DNA from: CAIVAT01 sp964473485
GTDB taxonomy: Bacteria > Bacteroidota > Bacteroidia > Bacteroidales > FEN-979
Length of the DNA stretch: 64,000 nt
Direction: 5' to 3'
NCBI GenBank assembly: GCA_964473485.1
Contig: CAYYPH010000013.1
Location: 46,240 to 110,239, forward strand
The notes under the pieces were generated by a model. The model was not told the origin of the DNA. It saw only the letters and a list, made by a program, of their open reading frames with translations, and did no database searches. The position numbers and the translations under genes were made by a program. This document shows, in pieces, positions 35,743 to 44,166 of this stretch. Within the stretch, counting starts at the first letter, position 1; each line of letters begins with the position of its first letter.

Positions 35743-36822
35743 TTACCCGTTTTGATTTCCCCGTTCATCCGCTTTTTTCATGGCTTCCACCACTTTTTCA
35801 ACGGTGATTTCCATTGGTTCATGCCAGATGAACTCTCCGGGGGCACACGCTCCTTCGGCAACCACCTGCAGTTCTTCATCGGTCGGATCGGCTATCCCAA
35901 TCTGGGCCAGGGTCACCGGCAATCCAACCGACCGGCAGAACGTGTAAACTTCATCGATTTGAGAATCCGGTTTACCGGAAAGGGAAAGGCCCGTCAGTGT
36001 GCCAAAAGCCACTTTTTCACCGTGAAAATAAGAATGGGTGGCGGCCAGGCGCGTCAACCCGTTGTGAATGGCATGGGCGCTGGCCAATCCCCCGCTTTCG
36101 AAACCAAGCCCGCTCAGCAGGGTGTTGGCCTCGATCACCTTTTCGAGCGCCGGGGTCACCTTGTTTTGACGGCAGTCTTCTGCTGCCTGGGCACCATGGG
36201 ACAGGAGGGTGTCGTAGCAAAGCCGGGCCAGGGTAAGTGCGGCAAGCGTGCAGTGACCGCCGGCCTCGTTCAGGGAACCGGATCGGTAACAGGCATCCGC
36301 TTCAAACCAGGTTGCCAGGGCATCGCCCATGCCGGCCACCAGTAGCCTTACCGGTGCCCTGGCGATGACCTCCGAATCGACCAGCACGACATCGGGATTG
36401 TTTTTGAGATAAACCGTATGGTCGAACGTTCCGGAGTCGGTGTAAACGACGCTCACGGCCGAGGTGGGGGCATCGTTCGAGGCGATGGTCGGTACAATGA
36501 TCATCTTAAGCCCCAGCTCATGGGCCACCGCCTTGCCCGTGTCGATCACCTTTCCTCCGCCAAGTGCAACGATCACATCGCAATCCGCGCTTTTTGAGAG
36601 CCCGGCGATCCTGGCTATCTCGGTCATGGAACATTCTCCGCCGAACCCGGTCACCACGAACCCGGCGTTAATCTCTTTCCCGATCACGGGAACAATGTCT
36701 TGCAGGGCGGTTTTACCGGCAATGATCAGGGCCTTTGATCCAAGCCGGGAGATCCATCCGGGCAGCAGCCGGATGGCTCCCGGGCCCTGGATATACCGGT
36801 TGGGGAATACTGCGGTTTTCAT
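35743..36822 (-). CDS. gldA: Glycerol dehydrogenase-like iron/zinc alcohol dehydrogenase
   Basis: A 359-residue NAD-dependent enzyme of the GldA group. It has the nucleotide-binding motif 'VALGGGKVIDTGKAVA', the metal ligands Asp in 'GMGDALATWFEA', His in 'ASAHAIHNGL' and His in 'YFHGEKVAFG', and the typical opening 'FPNRYIQGPGAI'. GldA enzymes interconvert glycerol and dihydroxyacetone, and some act on other 1,2-diols or hydroxyacetone. The ATG at 36822 matches family starts; further in-frame ATGs up to 36900 would add unconserved residues. It is divergent from the nuo operon, and an FNR-type palindrome lies in the shared 271-bp region, so redox control is plausible. Confidence 0.85.
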   Translation of the reverse strand: MKTAVFPNRYIQGPGAIRLLPGWISRLGSKALIIAGKTALQDIVPVIGKEINAGFVVTGFGGECSMTEIARIAGLSKSADCDVIVALGGGKVIDTGKAVAHELGLKMIIVPTIASNDAPTSAVSVVYTDSGTFDHTVYLKNNPDVVLVDSEVIARAPVRLLVAGMGDALATWFEADACYRSGSLNEAGGHCTLAALTLARLCYDTLLSHGAQAAEDCRQNKVTPALEKVIEANTLLSGLGFESGGLASAHAIHNGLTRLAATHSYFHGEKVAFGTLTGLSLSGKPDSQIDEVYTFCRSVGLPVTLAQIGIADPTDEELQVVAEGACAPGEFIWHEPMEITVEKVVEAMKKADERGNQNG

Positions 36823-36931
36823 CTCCGGGTTTATTTGGGGTTTGATCATAAAAACAGGTGTTGATGGGTTCATGGAAAAAATAGCTGCAAGGATAATCAA
36901 TATTATTTATTTCATGGATGGCTGTTAAGCA

Positions 36932-36945
36932 TTGATATAAATCAA
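36932..36945. promoter_or_regulatory. FNR/CRP-family binding site in the gldA-nuoA intergenic region
   Basis: TTGATATAAATCAA is an exact match to the FNR consensus TTGAT-N4-ATCAA. A second, imperfect copy (TTGATATAATCCAA) follows at 36954-36967, 22 bases on. The region separates gldA (minus) from nuoA (plus). The first site is 120-130 bases upstream of the nuoA -7 box and 110 bases from the gldA ATG. Confidence 0.6.
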
Positions 36946-37060
36946 CCCAATCCTTGATATAATCCAACAATGACTTTCTAAACCTTTATTTTTCAACAAG
37001 ATGGCCATTATACATATCATAATCACTATATATCTGGTTAGGTTATTTCATTTTAATTTT

Positions 37061-37068
37061 TATCTTTG
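37061..37068 (+). promoter_or_regulatory. -7 promoter box for the nuo operon
   Basis: TATCTTTG matches TAnnTTTG and lies 26 bases before the nuoA ATG. The -33 region is T-rich with no clear TTTG, so the core promoter is only partly defined. Confidence 0.5.
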
Positions 37069-37093
37069 CCGCCTCTCTGTTAAATCATTCACT

Positions 37094-37444
37094 ATGAGTG
37101 CTGAAAGCCTTATTTTGTTTTTTATTGTCGGCGCCTTCCTGGTTGGCTTTGCCTTGGTTTTTGCCCATTTTGTCGCTCCGACCTCCACCAATCCGCAGAA
37201 AGCGGAGGCTTATGAGTGCGGGATCCCCACCGAGGGGCTCACCTGGTTGCAGTTCAACGTGGGGTATTATCTCTTCGCGATCATCTTTCTGATATTCGAT
37301 GTAGAAAGTGTGTTTATCTTCCCCTGGGCCGTCGTGATGAAAGAGCTTGGCATGGTGGCTTTTGTGGAGATCATCATTTTCTTTTTTGTACTTGGTTTGG
37401 GTCTTTTATACGCCTGGAAGAAAGGAGCGCTGAAATGGGAATAA
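37094..37444 (+). CDS. nuoA: NADH-quinone oxidoreductase subunit A
   Basis: A 116-residue membrane subunit with three helices and the conserved loop 'YECGIPTEGLTWLQFNVGYY' between helices 1 and 2, then 'LIFDVESVFIFPWA'. NuoA helps seal the quinone cavity with NuoH and NuoJ. The ATG at 37094 is used; an upstream in-frame extension to 37001 is not conserved and lies across the promoter. It is the first gene of an eleven-gene complex I operon that lacks nuoE, nuoF and nuoG. Its end overlaps nuoB by 10 bp. Confidence 0.93.
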   Translation: MSAESLILFFIVGAFLVGFALVFAHFVAPTSTNPQKAEAYECGIPTEGLTWLQFNVGYYLFAIIFLIFDVESVFIFPWAVVMKELGMVAFVEIIIFFFVLGLGLLYAWKKGALKWE

Positions 37445-37986
37445 AAAACATGAAAGAGGCGGATTTCCGCGATAATGAAACCCTTGACCTGTTCAAACAG
37501 ACCGGCGGGAATGTCCTGTTGACGACAATCGATGCCGTGATCAACTGGGGACGTTCAAACTCAATCTGGCCGCTCACCTTCGCCACCAGCTGCTGCGGTA
37601 TCGAGATGATGGCCACCGGTGCCTCAAGGCACGATTTTGCCCGTTTCGGTATCGAAGTTTACCGGGCCAGTCCCCGGCAGGCCGACGTGATCGTTGTGGC
37701 CGGCACCATTGTCAACAAGATGGCGCCGGTCCTCAAAAGGCTTTACGACCAGATGTCGGATCCCAAGTATGTCATCGCGATGGGCGCCTGTGCAGTATCA
37801 GGAGGCCCATTTTTTTATAATACTTATCATGTGATCCGGGGTGTCGACCATGTGATCCCGGTCGATGTCTATGTTCCCGGCTGCCCGCCGCGCCCCGAAG
37901 CGCTGCTTTACGGCGTCATGCAGCTTCAGCGGAAGATCAAGCTGGAGTCACTCGCCAATCCCAGAAAAACAGAAAATTTAAAATAG
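37435..37986 (+). CDS. nuoB: NADH-quinone oxidoreductase subunit B
   Basis: A 183-residue peripheral-arm subunit that carries the terminal cluster N2, which passes electrons to quinone. The cluster ligands are visible: the adjacent cysteines in 'TSCCGIEMMA', the Cys in 'GACAVSGGPF' and the Cys in 'VPGCPPRPEALLYG'. The ATG at 37435 overlaps the end of nuoA; a second ATG at 37450 (MKEADF) is also possible and would remove the overlap almost completely. It is followed 12 bp later by nuoC. Confidence 0.95.
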   Translation: MGIKNMKEADFRDNETLDLFKQTGGNVLLTTIDAVINWGRSNSIWPLTFATSCCGIEMMATGASRHDFARFGIEVYRASPRQADVIVVAGTIVNKMAPVLKRLYDQMSDPKYVIAMGACAVSGGPFFYNTYHVIRGVDHVIPVDVYVPGCPPRPEALLYGVMQLQRKIKLESLANPRKTENLK

Positions 37987-37998
37987 AATTCTCCCAAG

Positions 37999-38457
37999 AT
38001 GGATAATGCAAACCTGAAGGAGCGCATTCTGAGCCTTGTTCCCGACGCAGAATGCCAGGAAAACAAACAATTCCTCACCTTCGTCATCCCCCCCGAGAAA
38101 CTGCATGAGCTTGCCCTTCAGCTTAAACAGGAAGCCGACCTTGCATTCGATTACCTCTTCTGCCTGACCGGCGTTGATATGGTGAAATACCTTGAAGTGA
38201 TCTACCACCTTGAGTCGACACTTCACAAACACCAGCTGGTTCTGAAAGTCCGGACGACCGACCGCGAAAACGGGACCATCGACACCGTATGTGATGTCTG
38301 GAGAACGGCCGAGTTTCATGAACGTGAAATCTATGACCTGCTTGGAGTGAAGTTCACCAACCATCCTGACCTGCGAAGACTTTTTCTCGAAGAGGACTGG
38401 AAAGGTCACCCGCTGCGCAAAGATTATGTGGATGAAGTTAACATCGTAGAACTCTAA
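37999..38457 (+). CDS. nuoC: NADH-quinone oxidoreductase subunit C
   Basis: A 152-residue subunit of the 30-kDa family. The signature is intact: 'WRTAEFHEREIYDLLGVKF' followed by 'HPDLRRLFLEEDWKGHPLRK'. It is a structural part of the hydrophilic arm that packs against NuoD. NuoC and NuoD are separate genes here, unlike the NuoCD fusion of enterobacteria; only 3 bp lie between them, so coupling is likely. The protein is slightly shorter than typical NuoC, with a reduced N-terminal region. Confidence 0.93.
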   Translation: MDNANLKERILSLVPDAECQENKQFLTFVIPPEKLHELALQLKQEADLAFDYLFCLTGVDMVKYLEVIYHLESTLHKHQLVLKVRTTDRENGTIDTVCDVWRTAEFHEREIYDLLGVKFTNHPDLRRLFLEEDWKGHPLRKDYVDEVNIVEL

Positions 38458-38460
38458 GGT

Positions 38461-39588
38461 ATGAAAGAAGTTATCAACCTGCCTGTAAAAAATATCGAGG
38501 AGGAGGAGTACCATATTAATATGGGACCCCAGCACCCGTCGACCCACGGCGTGCTCCGGCTGGTCGTTTCCCTCCAGGGAGAGATCGTCAACAGCCTGAA
38601 ACCCCATTGCGGTTACATTCACCGCGGGATCGAGAAGATGTGCGAAAAAGATACCTATCCCCAGATCATCCACCTCACCGACCGGATGGATTACCTTTCG
38701 GCACACATCAACAACCATGCGGTTTGCCTGCTGGTTGAGAACGCCCTTGAGGTGGAGGTTCCGGAAAGGGTGAAGTACATCCGCACCATCGTCGATGAGT
38801 TGAACCGCATCGCTTCGCACCAGCTCTGGTGGTGCAGTTTTGGCATGGATCTCGGCGGACTGACCTGCTTCTTTTATGGTCTCCGCGACCGCGAAAAGAT
38901 CCTTGATATATTCGAAGAATCCTTCGGATCGCGGCTTCTGCACAGTTATTATACCCCGGGCGGTCTGATGTGCGACATTCATCCCAATTTCCAGAAGAAC
39001 GTAAAGGAATTCATCAGGTATTTCAGGAAAATGATCAGGGATTACGATGATATTTTAAGCGGGAATGTCATCATGCAGGAACGCGCCAAAGGGGTTGGGG
39101 TATTGTCGAAAGAGGATGCGATAAGTTACGGGGTGACCGGTCCCTCGGGACGCGGTTCGGGGTTTGCCTGCGATGTCCGCAAACACCATCCTTACGCGAT
39201 GTACGACAAGGTGGAGTTCAAAGAGATCCTTATGACTGAGGGAGACACCTTTGCCAGGTACATGGTCAGGATGCATGAGATGCGCGAATCGATGAAGATC
39301 ATCGAACAGCTTATTGACAACATCCCTGCGGGAGACTACACAGCCAAAATGAAAGCGGTTCTCAAACTGCCTGCAGGAGAATATTACCAGCGGGTGGAAG
39401 CTGCCCGCGGTGAGTTTGGCGTTTACGTGCTGAGTGACGGAAACAAATCGCCCTACCGGATGAAATTCCGGTCTCCCAACTTCTCCAACCTCAGTGCGCT
39501 CGATCACATCAGCCGCGGTTGCAAAATCGCCGACCTGATCGCCATCGGTGGTTCCCTTGATTATGTTATTCCCGATATTGACAGATAA
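38461..39588 (+). CDS. nuoD: NADH-quinone oxidoreductase subunit D
   Basis: A 375-residue 49-kDa-family subunit that forms the quinone-reduction site with NuoB and is related to the large subunit of NiFe hydrogenases. Family hallmarks present are 'NMGPQHPSTHGVLRL', 'CGYIHRGIEKM', 'GLTCFFYGLRDREKILDIFE' and 'GGSLDYVIPDIDR' at the C terminus. The hydrogenase CxxC pairs are absent, as expected for complex I. Length is normal for a free-standing NuoD. It is followed by nuoH after 12 bp. Confidence 0.95.
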   Translation: MKEVINLPVKNIEEEEYHINMGPQHPSTHGVLRLVVSLQGEIVNSLKPHCGYIHRGIEKMCEKDTYPQIIHLTDRMDYLSAHINNHAVCLLVENALEVEVPERVKYIRTIVDELNRIASHQLWWCSFGMDLGGLTCFFYGLRDREKILDIFEESFGSRLLHSYYTPGGLMCDIHPNFQKNVKEFIRYFRKMIRDYDDILSGNVIMQERAKGVGVLSKEDAISYGVTGPSGRGSGFACDVRKHHPYAMYDKVEFKEILMTEGDTFARYMVRMHEMRESMKIIEQLIDNIPAGDYTAKMKAVLKLPAGEYYQRVEAARGEFGVYVLSDGNKSPYRMKFRSPNFSNLSALDHISRGCKIADLIAIGGSLDYVIPDIDR

Positions 39589-39600
39589 TACATCATAGCT

Positions 39601-40689
39601 ATGAATTTTAGCATCTACGACTTTACGTCATTCACACAATGGTTCGACAAGCTGCTTCACGACAACATGCCCGCATTCTGGGCGGTGACGATCGAGATGG
39701 TGGTGATCGGCCTGCTTGTGCTGCTTTTCTACGCGCTCATCGGTCTTTTCCTGGTGTATGCCGAGCGTAAGGTTTGCGCTTTCATGCAGAACCGTGTCGG
39801 GCCGAACCGTGTCGGGCCGTATGGTTTTTTCCAGACCATCGCCGACCTTATCAAGTTGTTGCTGAAAGAGCTTGTTTATATCCGGAATGCCGATAAGCTT
39901 CTGTTCAACATCGCCCCCTTCATAGTAATCTGCGCCTCCTTCATGGCCATCGCGGCCATTCCTTTTGCCAAAGGATTGCATGCGATCGACTTCGATATAG
40001 GCGTTCTTTACGTGATCGCGGTATCTTCGCTCGGCGTGGTCGGCGTGCTGCTGGCAGGCTGGTCGAGCAACAACAAGTATTCGCTGATCGGTGCCATGCG
40101 GTCGGGCGCCCAGATCGTCAGCTACGAGCTTTCGGTCGGCCTCTCGCTGCTCACCATCATTATCCTTGCCGGCACGATGCAGTTTTCGGCCATCGTTGAA
40201 GGGCAGCAGACCGGCTGGTTTATCTTCAAGGGCCATATTCCCGCTTTCATCGCCTTCGTGGTTTTTCTCATTGCCAGTACCGCCGAGACCAACCGCGGAC
40301 CTTTCGACCTGGCCGAGGCCGAGTCGGAACTTACCGCGGGATTTCACACGGAATATTCCGGGATCAAATTCGCCTTCTTTTTCCTGGCCGAATACATGAA
40401 CATGTTTATCGTGGCATCGATCGCGGCTACCGTTTTTCTCGGGGGCTGGATGCCCTTCCACATCGGCGGCTGGGACGGGTTCAACCATATCATGGATTTC
40501 ATTCCTCCTTTCGTGTGGTATATCGGCAAGACCTTTTTCATCATCTGGCTGATGATGTGGTTTAAATGGACTTTTCCGCGACTGAGGATCGACCAGTTGC
40601 TCACGCTGGAGTGGAAATATCTGTTGCCCATCAACCTGGTCAACATACTAATCATGGCTTTTGTTGTATTAATGGGTTGGCATTTCTAA
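39601..40689 (+). CDS. nuoH: NADH-quinone oxidoreductase subunit H
   Basis: A 362-residue membrane subunit with eight or more helices that connects the quinone site to the ion pumps. Hallmarks are 'AERKVCAFMQNRVGPNRVGP' near residue 60 and 'TAETNRGPFDLAEAESEL' near 220. The near-identical tandem coding for NRVGP-NRVGP reflects the conserved protein motif, not a DNA repeat element. The gene lies 12 bp after nuoD and 5 bp before nuoI. Confidence 0.95.
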   Translation: MNFSIYDFTSFTQWFDKLLHDNMPAFWAVTIEMVVIGLLVLLFYALIGLFLVYAERKVCAFMQNRVGPNRVGPYGFFQTIADLIKLLLKELVYIRNADKLLFNIAPFIVICASFMAIAAIPFAKGLHAIDFDIGVLYVIAVSSLGVVGVLLAGWSSNNKYSLIGAMRSGAQIVSYELSVGLSLLTIIILAGTMQFSAIVEGQQTGWFIFKGHIPAFIAFVVFLIASTAETNRGPFDLAEAESELTAGFHTEYSGIKFAFFFLAEYMNMFIVASIAATVFLGGWMPFHIGGWDGFNHIMDFIPPFVWYIGKTFFIIWLMMWFKWTFPRLRIDQLLTLEWKYLLPINLVNILIMAFVVLMGWHF

Positions 40690-40694
40690 AAACT

Positions 40695-41177
40695 ATGAAC
40701 AGCTTTTTCAAATACTTTACCGACATTTTCCATGCTTTGAAATCCCTGCTGACAGGGATGAAAGTGACCGGAAAATATTTTTTCAGGCCGGGTGCCATTG
40801 TCACCCAGCAGTATCCGGAGAACCGGAAAACATTGAAGATGTACGACCGCTTCAAGGGCGAGGTCATCATGCCGCACAACGAGCACAACGAGCATCGCTG
40901 CACCGGGTGCGGCATATGCGAAACCGCTTGTCCCAACGGATCCATCGAGATCATCCAGGCCAAAATCGATATGCCCGACGGGAAGAAAAAACGTATCATC
41001 GACAAGCATATCTACCATCTTTCGATGTGCACCTTTTGCGGACTTTGCATCAAATCCTGCCCATCCGACGCGCTGGCCTGGGGACAGGAATTTGAACACG
41101 CGGTGTTTGACCGTTCCAAGCTGACCAAGATTTTAAATCAACCCGGATCATCCATCATTAAAGATATTGCAGAATGA
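40695..41177 (+). CDS. nuoI: NADH-quinone oxidoreductase subunit I
   Basis: A 160-residue ferredoxin-like subunit with two [4Fe-4S] motifs, CTGCGICETACP (near residue 71) and CTFCGLCIKSCP (near 113). They carry clusters N6a and N6b, leading to NuoB. In a complex without NuoEFG, this subunit is the most exposed electron entry point, so a reduced ferredoxin could dock here. The ATG at 40695 is preferred to earlier in-frame codons inside nuoH. The stop overlaps the nuoJ ATG by 4 bp. Confidence 0.93.
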   Translation: MNSFFKYFTDIFHALKSLLTGMKVTGKYFFRPGAIVTQQYPENRKTLKMYDRFKGEVIMPHNEHNEHRCTGCGICETACPNGSIEIIQAKIDMPDGKKKRIIDKHIYHLSMCTFCGLCIKSCPSDALAWGQEFEHAVFDRSKLTKILNQPGSSIIKDIAE

Positions 41178-41686
41178 CAATCAACCAGTTCATGTTCGCG
41201 TTATTCGCGGCGATTATCATCATCTTTTCGATTCTCACGGTTACCAGCCGGCGGATCCTCCGGGCTGCAACATTCCTGCTGTTTGTGCTGGTGGCCACCG
41301 GGGGTATGTACTTCCTTCTGAGATTCAACTTCCTGGCTGCCATCCAGCTGACTCTTTATGCAGGAGGCATCGTGGTGCTGATTATCTTCTCCATTTTGCT
41401 GACCAGCCACATCGCGGAAAAACTGGAAGCGCCCTCCTGGAAGAAGGTGATCCCCGCCTTCCTGGCTTCCGCATTCGGCGCCGTCATCACGATCATGACC
41501 ATTTTGCAGCATAACTTTCCGAAAGAGATTGTAGCCGACGGCGACAGGACCAATATCCGTGAGATAGCCAAAAGCCTTATCAGCACCGAAAAGTATGGTT
41601 ATGCGCTGCCCTTCGAGCTGATCAGCGTGCTGCTGCTTGCCGCCATGGTGGGCGCCATCATACTGGCGAAAAAAAGGAAAGACTGA
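41174..41686 (+). CDS. nuoJ: NADH-quinone oxidoreductase subunit J
   Basis: A 170-residue membrane subunit with five predicted helices. It includes 'LLRFNFLAAIQLTLYAGGIV', which matches the family's conserved pi-bulge helix, and a final helix before 'AIILAKKRKD'. NuoJ takes part in coupling quinone reduction to pumping. It overlaps nuoI by 4 bp. After its stop the tight spacing of the operon breaks: a 53-bp gap filled by a 7-base array precedes nuoK. Confidence 0.92.
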   Translation: MTINQFMFALFAAIIIIFSILTVTSRRILRAATFLLFVLVATGGMYFLLRFNFLAAIQLTLYAGGIVVLIIFSILLTSHIAEKLEAPSWKKVIPAFLASAFGAVITIMTILQHNFPKEIVADGDRTNIREIAKSLISTEKYGYALPFELISVLLLAAMVGAIILAKKRKD

Positions 41687-41687
41687 T

Positions 41688-41723
41688 ACGATTTACGATT
41701 TAACGATTTACGACTGACAAATT
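41688..41723. repeat. 7-base tandem array (ACGATTT type) in the nuoJ-nuoK gap
   Basis: Units ACGATTT, ACGATTT (plus one extra A), ACGATTT, ACGACTG and ACAAATT begin one base after the nuoJ stop and fill most of the 53-bp gap. One single-base slip interrupts the 7-base spacing. Confidence 0.75.
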
Positions 41724-41739
41724 AGAAAAACCGAATACT

Positions 41740-42057
41740 ATGTTTGAAGGCGTTCCATTACATTGGTTTCTGATCACCGGCACGATCATGTTTTTTGTCG
41801 GTATTTACGGGTTCCTGGTCAGAAAGAACCTGATCACCATCCTGATGTCGATCGAATTGATTCTCAACTCGGTCAATATAAATTTTGTAGCCTTTAACAA
41901 AATCCTTTACCCGGATCACCTGGAGGGGATGTTCTTTACCATCTTTATCATTGCTGTGGCGGCAGCGGAGGCATCGGTGGCCATTGCCATCATCATCAAC
42001 ATTTACCGCCGCCTGGTGAACATCGATGTGGAGAAGATGAATGAAATGAAGTATTAG
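41740..42057 (+). CDS. nuoK: NADH-quinone oxidoreductase subunit K
   Basis: A 105-residue membrane subunit with three helices. Conserved features are 'LLIT..MSIELILNSVNINF'-like sequence in helix 2 (here 'ILMSIELILNSVNINFVAF', with the key Glu) and the acidic residue of helix 3 in 'VAAAEASVAIAIIINIYRR'. It belongs to the antiporter-like pumping region. The stop codon (42055-42057) lies inside the first unit of a 7-base array. Confidence 0.93.
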   Translation: MFEGVPLHWFLITGTIMFFVGIYGFLVRKNLITILMSIELILNSVNINFVAFNKILYPDHLEGMFFTIFIIAVAAAEASVAIAIIINIYRRLVNIDVEKMNEMKY

Positions 42058-42160
42058 CGATTAGCGAATAGGGAATAGCGATTAGCGAATAGCGAATAAT
42101 CCGGATCACCAAGGCAAATTACTTATCCCTAATCGCTAATCACTAATAACTAATCACTAA
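42054..42160. repeat. Inverted pair of 7-base arrays (TTAGCGA type) between nuoK and nuoL
   Basis: Left arm 42054-42102 has seven units (TTAGCGA, TTAGCGA, ATAGGGA, ATAGCGA, TTAGCGA, ATAGCGA, ATAATCC). Right arm 42126-42160 has five units in inverted sense (TCCCTAA, TCGCTAA, TCACTAA, TAACTAA, TCACTAA). They enclose 23 bases with no gene. Set outermost unit against outermost unit, 28 of 35 positions are complementary, so the transcript could form a long imperfect hairpin. The nuoK stop lies in the first unit. The gap is 171 bp, against 2-12 bp at most other nuo junctions. Confidence 0.85.
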
Positions 42161-42228
42161 CTCAGTTGCACGAGAATATTGAAAAACCAACAAACTCAAG
42201 TAGAATAACTCCGTAAATCAAACGATAT

Positions 42229-44154
42229 ATGATCGATTTCAGTTACACCGCCTGGATCCTGCTCACACCCTTGATCCTCTTTGTGATGATCGGGCTGTTC
42301 GGACACCGCTTTAAGCCCATTGTATCGGGAATTGTCGGCACATCAGGACTCTTCGTTATCTGGGTCCTTTCGCTGGTCACGGCATACAAATACTTCTTTG
42401 TTCTTGAGAAGACCGCCGACGGGGCGTTTCAGCAATTCCTGGCGGTCAATGTACGATGGCTTACACTGACCGATAAACTGCACATCGACATGGGCGTGCT
42501 GCTCGATCCGATCTCGGTGATGATGCTGATCGTGATCACATCGGTTTCCTTCATGGTTCATCTTTATTCCATCGGTTACATGCACGGTGAAAAGGGCTTC
42601 ATGAGATTTTTCTCAATCCTGTCGCTTTTTACCTTCTCCATGCTTGGCCTTGTGGTGGCAACAAATATTTTCCAGATGTACATTTTCTGGGAACTTGTGG
42701 GTGTTTCCTCCTATCTTCTCATCGGTTTCTATTACACGAAAGATACGGCCGTTGCCGCCTCCAAGAAGGCATTCATCGTTACACGATTTGCCGACCTGGG
42801 ATTTCTGATCGGAATCCTGATGTTGTCTTATGCCACCGGCACTTTTGACTTTATCACCCTCACCAGCCCCAACAGCCCGGCGTTCACCTCCGGGCAGGGA
42901 ATCTGGTTCCTGGGACTTTCAACCATGACCTGGTCGATGATCTTCGTCTTTATGGGCGGCGCCGGAAAATCGGCCATGTTCCCGTTACACATCTGGCTGC
43001 CCGATGCTATGGAGGGTCCTACCCCGGTTTCGGCCCTGATCCATGCTGCCACCATGGTGGTCGCAGGGGTTTACCTCGTGGCCCGGTTGTTCCCGATTTA
43101 TGCATTTGCCGCCCCCGCTGCGCTGGATGTGGTGATGTATGTCGGGGCGTTCAGTTCGATATTCGCTGCGGTCATTGCCTGTACCCAGTTCGACATAAAA
43201 CGGGTGCTGGCCTATTCAACCATGTCGCAGATCGGCATGATGATGTTCGCCTTAGGTGTTTCAGGTTATGGCGGACATGACGGACTGGGGTTCATGGCCG
43301 GCATGTTCCACCTTTTCACCCACGCTTTCTTCAAGTCACTGCTCTTCCTTGGCGCCGGCGCGATCATACATGCCGTTCACAGCAATTATATGAACGAAAT
43401 GGGCGGACTGAGGAAGTACCTGCCCATCACTCACATCACATTCCTGATCGCATGCCTTGCTATCGCGGGAATTCCGCCACTCTCTGGATTTTTCAGCAAA
43501 GACGAGATCCTGGCCGCCGGGCATCACAAGAGCCTGCTTCTCTACTGGGTTGAGATGATCGTTTCTGGTCTCACCGCCTTTTACATGTTCCGCCTCTATT
43601 ATTCCATTTTCTGGGGAAAAGAACAACATTATCACCACACCCCGCACGAAGCTCCCAAAACCATGACAATACCGCTCATGCTGCTCGCCCTTGCCACTGT
43701 CGTAACCGGCTTTATCCCGTTTGCCAGTTTTGTATCCCCCGACATGAAACCATTCGAGGCGCATCTCGATATGGGAATTGCCATTCCGGCCATACTGGTG
43801 GGACTTTCCGGAATCATTGTGGCCACCCTGTTCTATCGCAAAGAAACCAGCATCCCTGATCAGATATTCAACGCCCTTGGAGGATTTTCGCGCGCTGCCT
43901 ACCGCAAATTCTATATTGATGAAGTGTATCTTTTTATTACCAAGAAGATCATTTTCAACTACATTTCAAGGCCCATCGCCTGGTTCGACCGGCATATCGT
44001 CGATGGCACCATGAACGGAATGGCCTATATCACCAACGAAGCCTCCGACAGGATTAAAAAACTGCAGTCGGGCCAGTTGCAGCAGTACGCATTGGTGTTT
44101 GTAACCGGCGCCCTGCTCCTGGTTTTGTTATTCACCTATTTATGGACCCGCTAA
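42229..44154 (+). CDS. nuoL: NADH-quinone oxidoreductase subunit L
   Basis: A 641-residue antiporter-like subunit with about fourteen core helices plus the long lateral helix and terminal helix characteristic of NuoL (the C-terminal 130 residues). Conserved blocks include 'FWELVGVSSYLLIGFYY', 'HIWLPDAMEGPTPVSALIHA' and 'GGLRKYLPITHITFLIACLA'. The Lys and His residues of the proton path are in these blocks. It is the most distal pump. The gene is preceded by an inverted repeat array and followed 12 bp later by nuoM. Confidence 0.95.
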   Translation: MIDFSYTAWILLTPLILFVMIGLFGHRFKPIVSGIVGTSGLFVIWVLSLVTAYKYFFVLEKTADGAFQQFLAVNVRWLTLTDKLHIDMGVLLDPISVMMLIVITSVSFMVHLYSIGYMHGEKGFMRFFSILSLFTFSMLGLVVATNIFQMYIFWELVGVSSYLLIGFYYTKDTAVAASKKAFIVTRFADLGFLIGILMLSYATGTFDFITLTSPNSPAFTSGQGIWFLGLSTMTWSMIFVFMGGAGKSAMFPLHIWLPDAMEGPTPVSALIHAATMVVAGVYLVARLFPIYAFAAPAALDVVMYVGAFSSIFAAVIACTQFDIKRVLAYSTMSQIGMMMFALGVSGYGGHDGLGFMAGMFHLFTHAFFKSLLFLGAGAIIHAVHSNYMNEMGGLRKYLPITHITFLIACLAIAGIPPLSGFFSKDEILAAGHHKSLLLYWVEMIVSGLTAFYMFRLYYSIFWGKEQHYHHTPHEAPKTMTIPLMLLALATVVTGFIPFASFVSPDMKPFEAHLDMGIAIPAILVGLSGIIVATLFYRKETSIPDQIFNALGGFSRAAYRKFYIDEVYLFITKKIIFNYISRPIAWFDRHIVDGTMNGMAYITNEASDRIKKLQSGQLQQYALVFVTGALLLVLLFTYLWTR

Positions 44155-44166
44155 CACCATAGAAAA

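Noticed and set aside
39790..39820. 15-base tandem duplication in nuoH
   Set aside because: It encodes the conserved NRVGP-NRVGP motif of all NuoH proteins, so it reflects protein constraint.
42054..42160. CRISPR array
   Set aside because: Units are 7 bases with no spacers; there are no cas genes. Repeat-spacer structure is absent.
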